From NCBI GenBank assembly GCA_018812465.1, contig JAHJCS010000203.1, forward strand, positions 1-5,619: a stretch of 5,619 bases of DNA, given 5' to 3'. The number at the start of each line of letters is the position of its first letter. Position 1 is the first letter of the stretch. The notes beneath the pieces were generated by a model. The model saw only the letters and a program-made list of their open reading frames with translations. It was not told where the DNA came from and did no database searches. A program made the position numbers and the translations under genes. Shown one piece after another: positions 1-4,910 of this stretch. The DNA comes from Nanobdellota archaeon (GTDB lineage Archaea; Nanobdellota; Nanobdellia; Woesearchaeales; UBA12501).

Positions 1-6
1 AAAACA

Positions 7-14
7 TTTATAAA
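7..14 (+). promoter_or_regulatory. TATA box for the 37-363 gene
   Basis: TTTATAAA lies at the very left edge, centred about 26 bp before the ATG at 37. No Shine-Dalgarno-like sequence lies between them, so transcription probably starts at or next to the ATG. The upstream BRE is mostly outside the window. Confidence 0.6.
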
Positions 15-36
15 CAATAATCTATTCAAATAGGTT

Positions 37-363
37 ATGGAATTAATATATTTCATAATTGTATTTGTCATCTTTGCGATAATTTCAGTAATTAGGTTGA
101 CTCTTAATTATAGAATATTCAAGCGCGTAAGAGATCATCATAAAAAATTATGGTTTGAAGTGAATCCTTCTGAGATTCCATTGAATATGCTGTTCATCCT
201 AAAGTTTGCAAGATTTGAGCTTAATCACAAGCTGCTTTCAGGAGATATCAAGGACACAAACCTTAAGAGGATGATGGATAACTACAAGAAACTATATATT
301 GCCCATATGATTATATTGATTGCACTTCTTTATGTCTTCTTTAAGGCTGTAGACATCATATAG
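37..363 (+). CDS. UspB-like small two-helix membrane protein
   Basis: This 108-residue protein has hydrophobic helices at about residues 3-22 and 86-104 flanking a charged central segment. A basic patch (residues 25-37, including RVRDHHKKLW) follows the first helix. The order of helix, basic linker, an LW motif, a Leu/Phe-rich stretch, charged DxxLKR-type helix and terminal helix is that of the UspB family of about 100-110 residues, known from proteobacteria (universal stress protein B). The biochemical role of that family is not established. The similarity is by architecture and scattered residues, so it could instead be an unrelated two-helix protein. The ATG at 37 is chosen because a TATA box lies about 26 bp upstream, giving a leaderless message. 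The gene converges on the phosphoesterase gene with a 50-bp gap. Confidence 0.8.
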   Translation: MELIYFIIVFVIFAIISVIRLTLNYRIFKRVRDHHKKLWFEVNPSEIPLNMLFILKFARFELNHKLLSGDIKDTNLKRMMDNYKKLYIAHMIILIALLYVFFKAVDII

Positions 364-413
364 TCTATATATATATAATACCAGTAACATATCTGGTCTA
401 AACTATCTCAGGA

Positions 414-1478
414 TTATTTCTTCACAAGCCTTATCAAAGTTATCTCATTTCTTGAGCCAAGCCTCATATAAGGCCCCCATGTTCCTGTGCCTGGAGAGAC
501 ATGCAGCCACATTCCGTCCATGTCATACAATCCATGAACATGATTGAACACAAGCCATACAAAGAAGTTGAACGGAAATATCTGGCCATTATGGGTGTGG
601 CCTGAAAGCTGAAGGTCTATTCCTGCTTTCTTTGCAGCATCCATGCTTATCGGCGGATGATACATAAGCACTGCTGGCTTTGACTTGTTGATCTTTAGTC
701 CTGAAAGCACATTTCCTAGATGCGCCCTGTCTTCAGAGAAATCCACTCCCACAACCTGTATTCCATCCCATGAGACAACCTCATTCTTGAGAGGCTGGAT
801 CTTGGTGTCATTGAATAGCTCATAGACCTTGTCAACTCCTTCATAGGTCTCATGGTTTCCTGTGACAAAATACACAGGAGCGCGAAGCTTGTTGAACGGG
901 TCAAACATTGATTTGTACAATGGAGCAGATCCATCAACAAGGTCTCCTGTTATCATCACAATATCAGGGTCTATCTCATTGGTCTTCTCTGCCAGGTTCT
1001 TCAGGAAACCAGAATTCCTTATTGTGCCGACATGAATGTCAGACATCTGGGCAATGGTCACCTCATTCTCGAGTCCTTCAACAGGAACCACTACCTCATT
1101 GACTGTTATTGTGAATGCATTTATTGTGGCGTAAACGCTAAGCACAGCGACAATCCCAAGAATTATGAATCCTGCATAAGGCACTTCATAGAATCTGCTG
1201 ACAATCTCATACACCATCAATGATATGAACAGGAAGAGCAGGACTCCCATCCAGTAAGTGGCTATTGTGTACAATCCTCTTGTGAAAAGGTTCTGGAATC
1301 TCCTCTCAATCATCATTGTCGCAGGAATAGCGATTGTGACAACTGCCAGGATGACATACAACACGCTTCTCTTTATTCCAAGCAGGCCTCCAAGACGAAG
1401 GACAGCATAAGAATTGAGCATCAAATAGAGTCCCAGAAAGACTGTTATGAACAGTATGAATTGAATTATTCGGTTCAT
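414..1478 (-). CDS. Membrane-anchored calcineurin-like metallophosphoesterase (YkuE/YaeI type)
   Basis: The protein has 354 residues. The N-terminal third carries four likely membrane helices (about 5-22, 38-57, 74-93 and 102-122), and the C-terminal two thirds form a calcineurin-like phosphoesterase domain. The metal-binding motifs appear in the canonical order: DIH (D147, H149), GDLVDG (D179), GNHE (N208, H209), YHPP (H274) and SGHTHNGQ (H294, H296). A late NHVHGLY stretch (312-318) and SPGTGTWGP (328-336) are also typical of the YkuE/YaeI branch. Family knowledge predicts a dinuclear metal phosphohydrolase. Bacterial relatives such as YaeI act on UDP-diacylglucosamine in lipid A synthesis, which an archaeon would not make, so the substrate is unknown. 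The four-helix anchor is common in this branch. The helix topology is not resolved, so I do not assign the side of the membrane. All catalytic residues are present. A TATA element about 25 bp before the ATG supports the start. The gene is divergent from the TspO gene. Confidence 0.93.
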   Translation of the reverse strand: MNRIIQFILFITVFLGLYLMLNSYAVLRLGGLLGIKRSVLYVILAVVTIAIPATMMIERRFQNLFTRGLYTIATYWMGVLLFLFISLMVYEIVSRFYEVPYAGFIILGIVAVLSVYATINAFTITVNEVVVPVEGLENEVTIAQMSDIHVGTIRNSGFLKNLAEKTNEIDPDIVMITGDLVDGSAPLYKSMFDPFNKLRAPVYFVTGNHETYEGVDKVYELFNDTKIQPLKNEVVSWDGIQVVGVDFSEDRAHLGNVLSGLKINKSKPAVLMYHPPISMDAAKKAGIDLQLSGHTHNGQIFPFNFFVWLVFNHVHGLYDMDGMWLHVSPGTGTWGPYMRLGSRNEITLIRLVKK

Positions 1479-1498
1479 ATCATATACTCTTGAACATT

Positions 1499-1506
1499 AA
1501 TATAAA
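1499..1506 (-). promoter_or_regulatory. TATA box for the metallophosphoesterase gene
   Basis: On the minus strand this reads TTTATATT within a TTTTTATATTAATG context, centred about 25 bp before the ATG at 1478. There is no ribosome binding site between it and the ATG, so a leaderless transcript is likely. It shares the 75-bp divergent region with the TspO promoter. Confidence 0.6.
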
Positions 1507-1523
1507 AAGTTTTGGTAGCAATA

Positions 1524-1530
1524 TTTAAAT
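1524..1530 (+). promoter_or_regulatory. TATA box for the TspO gene
   Basis: TTTAAAT is preceded by an A-rich BRE-like stretch and centred about 27 bp before the ATG at 1554, with no Shine-Dalgarno sequence. It lies about 20 bp from the opposite-facing TATA element of the phosphoesterase gene, so initiation complexes on the two promoters might interfere. Confidence 0.6.
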
Positions 1531-1553
1531 AACCTATCAACATTCTCTCTGTC

Positions 1554-2021
1554 ATGTTGTTCAAATCAATACCTAAACTCATAATCTCTATAATAATTCC
1601 TCAGCTAGCAGGCCTGATAGGCTCTATATTCACAACATCAAGCATAAGCTCATGGTATTCTAAGCTCACCAAGCCTTCTTTCAATCCTCCTAACTGGATA
1701 TTCGGGCCTGTTTGGACAACCTTGTTTGTGCTGATGGGCATATCATTCTACCTTGTCTGGACTTCAGGCAAGAACATAAAACTGGCTGTCACAATATTCA
1801 TTGTCCAGCTTGTCCTTAACACTCTCTGGTCAATACTTTTCTTTGGCATGCAGAATCCATTCGCAGCATTCATCGAGCTGATATTCCTATGGATAGCCAT
1901 ACTGGCAACAATAATAATCTTTTACAGGATAAGCCCTACAGCAGCATACCTTCTTGTCCCATATCTTTTATGGGTCAGCTTTGCAGGCATCCTTAACTAC
2001 TCAATCTACAGCCTGAATTAG
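1554..2021 (+). CDS. tspO: TspO/MBR family membrane protein
   Basis: The protein has 155 residues, the usual TspO length, with five predicted membrane helices (about 8-26, 50-69, 76-97, 103-123 and 130-150). Family signatures are plain: WYSKLTKPSFNPPNWIFGPVW (34-54) in the first loop, then LNTLWSILFFG (88-98) in helix 3, and the C-terminal VPYLLWVSFAGILN (135-148) with the paired P-Y and W-xx-F-A-xxLN residues. TspO proteins bind tetrapyrroles and sterol-like ligands and are linked in bacteria to porphyrin handling and oxidative stress; the archaeal role is not settled. No tetrapyrrole gene is nearby, so context does not identify the ligand. The start is set by a TATA box about 27 bp upstream. 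A following hairpin at 2043-2055 and the separate promoter of the next gene suggest single-gene transcription. Confidence 0.93.
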   Translation: MLFKSIPKLIISIIIPQLAGLIGSIFTTSSISSWYSKLTKPSFNPPNWIFGPVWTTLFVLMGISFYLVWTSGKNIKLAVTIFIVQLVLNTLWSILFFGMQNPFAAFIELIFLWIAILATIIIFYRISPTAAYLLVPYLLWVSFAGILNYSIYSLN

Positions 2022-2042
2022 ATATGCTGGATCTGTTGGGCC

Positions 2043-2055
2043 GGTCATCCTGACC
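2043..2055. other. Short perfect hairpin downstream of the TspO gene
   Basis: GGTCA-TCC-TGACC forms a 5-bp stem with a 3-base loop, 22 bp after the TspO stop and about 17 bp before the next TATA box. It could mark the 3' end of the TspO message or a protein-binding site for the next promoter. It is short enough to be chance, and no T-run follows it directly. Confidence 0.25.
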
Positions 2056-2071
2056 AAATTTATAGGCTAGA

Positions 2072-2079
2072 TTTATATA
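2072..2079 (+). promoter_or_regulatory. TATA box for the 2102-2683 gene
   Basis: TTTATATA is centred about 26 bp before the ATG at 2102, with a T-rich, SD-free interval between. A leaderless transcript is likely. Confidence 0.65.
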
Positions 2080-2101
2080 TTCCTGTATTCTTCTTGTAAT
2101 C

Positions 2102-2683
2102 ATGAAAAAGAGCGTGTTTATCGCATTGAATATATTATTTGGCTTCATCTTCATGCCAATGCTTTTCTTTATCTTCTTTGCGCTTGGTTCACGAGGAGAA
2201 AAGCCTTATGAGCCATTCATCAGAGGAACCAGTGATATGATCCTATCCTATGTCCAGACTTACTGGTTTGTGATACCTCTTTTTTTCATTGGAATCTATC
2301 TGCTCAACAATTCATTGTACAAGACTAATCATGACTCAAGCAGCAATCTATCTCCATCCGGTGTTCAGAGAAGCCAGCTGCACAACATCAGGGCACTCCT
2401 GAATTATGCTTTTCCTGCAATCCTTCTTATCTATTGTTCTATGGTCTATCTTGTGATCAACTGCAGTTCATTCTTCTGTTTTTTTGGAAGCCTGTGGGGC
2501 ATTGTGATATTGATTATTGTATCCACAACAATAGCTGGTTTATGGCCAGAGAAAGAACCAGTCAAGGACCAGAGCTCAGGTGATATTGGGTTTTCTGAAG
2601 ATGAGGAATCTGAAGATGATAGTTCTGAGGGTATATCTTTTGAGGAGAGGCTGAAGACTGCAAAAAGAAGGAAGAGACTGTGA
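2102..2683 (+). CDS. Four-helix membrane protein with acidic Ser-rich tail, unknown function
   Basis: I do not recognise this 193-residue protein. It has four hydrophobic segments at about residues 5-29, 53-70, 99-119 and 126-147. A polar loop of about 28 residues (71-98, with several Asn and Ser) separates helices 2 and 3. Four cysteines (C112, C121, C126 and one nearby position) sit in or beside helices 3 and 4. From residue 149 the protein is hydrophilic: an acidic, serine-rich stretch (about 158-182, with SEDEESEDDSSEG) is followed by a strongly basic end, KTAKRRKRL. Such a tail is probably cytoplasmic by the positive-inside tendency and could bind a protein or nucleic acid partner, but this is inference. 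The start is supported by the TATA box. The next gene has its own promoter 66 bp downstream. Confidence 0.8.
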   Translation: MKKSVFIALNILFGFIFMPMLFFIFFALGSRGEKPYEPFIRGTSDMILSYVQTYWFVIPLFFIGIYLLNNSLYKTNHDSSSNLSPSGVQRSQLHNIRALLNYAFPAILLIYCSMVYLVINCSSFFCFFGSLWGIVILIIVSTTIAGLWPEKEPVKDQSSGDIGFSEDEESEDDSSEGISFEERLKTAKRRKRL

Positions 2684-2748
2684 TTCTGGCTGTATAATCT
2701 GATTATTTAACCAATTCTATGTCTGAATCCATTAGAATCATACAAAGG

Positions 2749-2756
2749 TATATAAA
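2749..2756 (+). promoter_or_regulatory. TATA box for the lipoprotein gene
   Basis: TATATAAA is preceded by CAAAGG, a BRE-like purine/A context, and is centred about 27 bp before the ATG at 2780. The ATG follows a run of C then A with no Shine-Dalgarno sequence, again pointing to leaderless translation. Confidence 0.65.
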
Positions 2757-2779
2757 TAACCTAGTGTAACCCCCAAAAA

Positions 2780-4222
2780 ATGAAGAAACTCTTATATGCC
2801 CTTATGCTGGCTTGTGCCGGCTGCGGAGCAGAACCAAGCTTTGAATCAACCCAGCCTAAGGCCAGGATTGAGGCAGTATCTGAACAGCCAAAGATAGCTG
2901 CACCCATGGCTTCTTCTGCATCAGAGCCTCCAAGGAAGTTTAGGACTCCTGACAATAAAGCGCCTATATTATATAATGCTGAAGCAGGCAGACCTCTATA
3001 CATCAATCTCTCAAATCACTTCACCAATGGAACATACCATTCAACAATCGGAACTGTCGCAGGCAGCATGCTTGTGATAAACAGCCCTGAACCTGGCAGG
3101 ATAACAGGCGAAGTGTTCGCATGCATTGATGATTGTGTATCACAGACAGCAGTGATCAATGTCAGAGAGCCTTACAAGAATCTTTACCTGATATTTCCTT
3201 TCTCACACATCACATCTTATGAGAACCAGGACATAGCTATCCCTGATTTCAGGAGCCACTTCAGCAAGTCATCACTTGATTACTCTGTCAGCGGATTTGA
3301 GAATATTGCAGCAGTCATCGGAAAGCAGGACATCAAACTTATACCTCCCAAGTACTGGAATGGAAAAGACAGAGGATTCATCACAGCATGCGACGAAGAG
3401 AAATGCATAACAGCACCGATCAAGGTCAAGGTCAGGGATGTCAATCATCCTCCCACAACAAAGAAGAGGTTCTGGGCAGTGGGCATAGAGAACACGCCTG
3501 TTGTGCTGAAGAACATATCAAGATATTTCAAGGACCCTGACAAAGACAAGCTGTCATTCAATGTCGGAGGATTCTCATCAGTCAGCGCATTCTACTTTGA
3601 TGATTCCATAATGGTAAGCCCTCCTCAGGACTGGGCTGGAAAGGATGAAGGGATTGTGAAAGCATGCGATCCAGGAGGAATGTGCGTCACAGCTCCAGTT
3701 ATAGTGAGATACAGGACACTTGAGGACGCATTCTCAAGCCAGAGGCTTATTTTATACTCCTCAGAAGAAGGCAGCTACCTTGATGGATTCATCCAGACCA
3801 GTGACCTGTTCGGAGAGAACCCTCAATGCTCACTTCTGAACCATGATGGCCTTGCATCACTTATGATCTACTCAGACTGCACAATAACTTCAAGAGAACC
3901 TGTCAGCTATGGTTCTTCAGGCCAGTATCTTATCGAAGCAAGAGTCGCCACAGACAAGATGTCATATGACTTCAGGCTGCTGCTGAAAGTGGATAAGAAG
4001 AACAGGCAGCCTGAGATAACAGATGTCATAGCAGAAGGGAATCAGATAGATGTCATTGCGCAGGATCCAGACAATGACGAGCTGTCATGCACATCAGTCT
4101 CAGCACCATCTAATCTGACGCAGTCAGGCTGCACATTCTACAGCGAACAGCTGGAAAGCGGAACCTACGAGTTCAAAGTGACTGACGGCGAGCTTGAGGA
4201 TTCTTATGTGATAGAACTTTGA
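2780..4222 (+). CDS. Secreted putative lipoprotein with tandem Ig/cadherin-like domains
   Basis: The protein has 480 residues. Residues 1-15 form a short export signal: KK, a hydrophobic core LLYALML, then ACAGC with two possible lipidation cysteines, C12 and C15. A low-complexity Ser/Pro/Ala/Glu linker follows (about 17-57). The rest appears to be five beta-rich modules of about 70-90 residues (roughly 60-128, 133-221, 224-311, 318-406 and 410-480). Modules 2 and 3 align clearly: a PP-x2-W-x-GKD-x-G stretch then a Cys pair before T-A-P. Modules 3 and 5 contain DPDKDKLSF and DPDNDELSC, the Asp-rich linker of cadherin-like and related Ig-fold repeats that often binds calcium. VRDVNHPP (218-225) is a typical junction between such repeats. 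Every module has one cysteine pair: C115/C119, C204/C209, C296/C302, C350/C367 and C437/C451. It is probably a surface adhesin or envelope structural protein. No catalytic domain is seen, and the exact fold family is uncertain. It is transcribed alone from its own promoter. Confidence 0.88.
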   Translation: MKKLLYALMLACAGCGAEPSFESTQPKARIEAVSEQPKIAAPMASSASEPPRKFRTPDNKAPILYNAEAGRPLYINLSNHFTNGTYHSTIGTVAGSMLVINSPEPGRITGEVFACIDDCVSQTAVINVREPYKNLYLIFPFSHITSYENQDIAIPDFRSHFSKSSLDYSVSGFENIAAVIGKQDIKLIPPKYWNGKDRGFITACDEEKCITAPIKVKVRDVNHPPTTKKRFWAVGIENTPVVLKNISRYFKDPDKDKLSFNVGGFSSVSAFYFDDSIMVSPPQDWAGKDEGIVKACDPGGMCVTAPVIVRYRTLEDAFSSQRLILYSSEEGSYLDGFIQTSDLFGENPQCSLLNHDGLASLMIYSDCTITSREPVSYGSSGQYLIEARVATDKMSYDFRLLLKVDKKNRQPEITDVIAEGNQIDVIAQDPDNDELSCTSVSAPSNLTQSGCTFYSEQLESGTYEFKVTDGELEDSYVIEL

Positions 4223-4300
4223 TGATGGATCATACTGTGTTATTCATCCTAGCCTATTATGTTTTATTATTATGCTCCTGTCTGAATTCATTATTGTGCA

Positions 4301-4306
4301 TTTTTT
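4301..4306 (+). terminator. Possible T-run terminator after the lipoprotein gene
   Basis: Six consecutive T residues lie 79 bp after the lipoprotein stop codon. Archaeal termination relies largely on U-tracts, so this could end the lipoprotein message. It also sits just before the hairpin at 4312, which argues that any separate RNA downstream starts or is processed after it. Confidence 0.35.
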
Positions 4307-4311
4307 CCTCG

Positions 4312-4348
4312 CCTCGCCGATGACACTCTGCAACTCGAACTGGCGAGG
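4312..4348 (+). other. GC-rich hairpin in front of the structured RNA
   Basis: CCTCGCC (4312-4318) pairs perfectly with GGCGAGG (4342-4348) around a 23-base loop. A second copy of CCTCGCC at 4307-4313 offers an alternative, slipped pairing. A 4-bp hairpin (GAAG-TTT-CTTC, 4350-4360) follows at once. These could be a 5' domain or leader of the RNA at 4365-4654. The local GC content is clearly above that of the surroundings. Confidence 0.45.
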
Positions 4349-4364
4349 TGAAGTTTCTTCTGGA

Positions 4365-4654
4365 GGCAGCAACAACGGATGAGTATTGAGTGCAGGAGCG
4401 TGTTATGCTACCCTAGGAAGCGAGCTAAGTGGGGAACAGGAAATTTGTGATTTCCTTAGTTCAAAAATGACTTTTTGAACCATTCGCTTTGCTCAGCCCC
4501 ATGACCAACAATATTCGTACCACCAAGCGCAGCGAGTGTGGTACTTGATGGAGGGATCCAGTATCAAAAACACATAGCGTTTTTGGATATCCAAAAATGC
4601 CTTTGGCATTTTTGATAGAACAAGACCCTTGGTACTGAATCCATTGTTGTTGCC
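4365..4654 (+). ncRNA. Structured non-coding RNA, candidate divergent RNase P RNA
   Basis: Positions 4365-4380 pair with 4639-4654 over 16 positions, with one G-U pair and one C-A mismatch, and extend inward with AGTA/TACT (4382-4385 with 4633-4636). Inside are hairpins AGCG/TGCT (4398-4409), 4438-4456 (7 bp), 4459-4480 (9 bp, TGAC loop), 4517-4544 (7 bp), and the pair at 4564-4586 and 4592-4614. No plausible ORF of useful length spans the region. The span of about 290 nt suits an archaeal RNase P RNA, and some elements sit where that RNA would have them. GGAAGC...AAGTGGGG (4416-4434) resembles the CR-I strand. GATAGAA (4614-4620) resembles the CR-V ACAGAA. CTAAG-T-GG (4425-4432) can pair with CCCTTGG (4626-4632) with a single bulged U, as in helix P4, directly beside the closing helix. 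Against this, the P4 bases differ from the near-universal ones, a clear P2 and the CR-II/CR-III elements are not found, and no strong TATA box lies at the right distance. SRP RNA was considered, but its conserved helix 8 is absent. The strand is inferred from these motifs. Confidence 0.5.
4562..4617. repeat. Imperfect 56-bp palindrome with two alternative folds
   Basis: TATCAAAAA (4562-4570) is the exact reverse complement of TTTTTGATA (4609-4617). Between them, TTTTTGGATATCCAAAAA (4580-4597) is a perfect 18-bp palindrome. The same bases can instead form two side-by-side hairpins, 4564-4586 (loop ACATAGC) and 4592-4614 (10 bp, TTT loop). It lies within the predicted structured RNA. Confidence 0.7.
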
Positions 4655-4702
4655 GACATTAATCAGAAAGTATATTTCTTATATCCCCTGTGAATCCATA
4701 GC

Positions 4703-4710
4703 TTTATATA
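4703..4710 (+). promoter_or_regulatory. TATA box for the 35-aa protein gene
   Basis: TTTATATA is centred about 48 bp before the ATG at 4755, roughly 20 bp farther than for the leaderless genes here. Initiation about 26 bp downstream, near 4733, would leave a leader of about 22 nt that contains the Shine-Dalgarno-like site. Confidence 0.55.
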
Positions 4711-4745
4711 CAACCTTTCTGCGAATCCAGAACCACACTAAAAAA

Positions 4746-4749
4746 GGTG
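4746..4749 (+). promoter_or_regulatory. Shine-Dalgarno-like site that sets the 4755 start
   Basis: GGTG within AAAAAGGTGCAGTG lies 5 nt before the ATG at 4755 and complements the anti-SD core CACC of archaeal 16S rRNA. It favours the start at 4755 over an in-frame ATG at 4629, which lies inside the RNA helix region and upstream of the TATA box. Confidence 0.5.
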
Positions 4750-4754
4750 CAGTG

Positions 4755-4862
4755 ATGACTCTGATAGAGAGGATAAAGAAACTATTCACAAAAGACAGCA
4801 AGGCTTACCATGACTACGAGCATGATGAGTATGACATGGACAGGCACACGCCTGAATGGTGA
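4755..4862 (+). CDS. 35-residue small protein, unknown function
   Basis: The frame encodes MTLIERIKKLFTKDSK... ending in RHTPEW, 35 residues. The first 13 or so residues (LIERIKKLF) would form a basic amphipathic helix. The remainder is acidic and aromatic, with YHDYEHDEYDMD (about 18-29) and no cysteine. I do not recognise it. Three signals support a real gene: a TATA box at the distance expected for a leadered message, an SD-like GGTG 5 nt before the ATG, and a T-rich stretch after the stop. The charge split suggests a membrane-surface or protein-binding peptide, but that is inference. It lies between the structured RNA and a converging gene. A longer reading from 4629 is unlikely. Confidence 0.55.
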   Translation: MTLIERIKKLFTKDSKAYHDYEHDEYDMDRHTPEW

Positions 4863-4890
4863 CTGGAATTCTGAGAATAAATAAGAATAA

Positions 4891-4900
4891 GTTTTCTTTT
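4891..4900 (+). terminator. T-rich terminator candidate after the 35-aa gene
   Basis: GTTTTCTTTT begins 28 bp after the stop at 4862 and 20 bp before the converging gene ends at 4911. Two T4 tracts in the intergenic gap fit an archaeal U-tract terminator. Confidence 0.4.
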
Positions 4901-4910
4901 GATTCAGATC

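Noticed and set aside
380..397. Hairpin ACCAG/CTGGT between the converging genes as a bidirectional terminator
   Set aside because: The stem is only 5 bp with an 8-base loop and no T-run on either strand, so it is not distinguishable from chance.
716..1223. Open frames on both strands within the phosphoesterase gene (716-940 minus, 908-1102 plus, 1032-1223 plus)
   Set aside because: They overlap a gene with complete catalytic motifs, have no promoter at the local spacing and encode unconvincing low-complexity sequence.
2682..2741. Separated inverted repeat TGATTCT/AGAATCA upstream of the lipoprotein gene
   Set aside because: A 7-bp match over about 50 bp in AT-rich sequence is expected by chance and overlaps the end of the previous gene.
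2761..3006. Minus-strand open frame over the start of the lipoprotein gene
   Set aside because: It overlaps the well-supported signal region and promoter of the lipoprotein gene and lacks its own TATA box.
4365..4654. MITE-like mobile element with 16-bp terminal inverted repeats
   Set aside because: The termini are imperfect, I see no target-site duplication at the flanks (TCTGGA on the left, GACATT on the right), and the internal hairpins fit a folded RNA better.
4307..4654. Archaeal SRP RNA
   Set aside because: The two 5' hairpins and long helix resemble its outline, but the conserved helix 8 with GGAA loop and AGCA side, and the UGUAA element of the 5' domain, are not found.
4365..4654. 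tRNA with a long intron, using the terminal helix as acceptor stem
   Set aside because: The helix is too long, U8 and the T-arm GTTCRA are missing, and no cloverleaf can be drawn.
4629..4754. N-terminal extension of the 35-aa protein from an ATG at 4629
   Set aside because: It begins inside the RNA closing helix and upstream of the TATA box at 4703; the SD-like site and promoter both point to the ATG at 4755.
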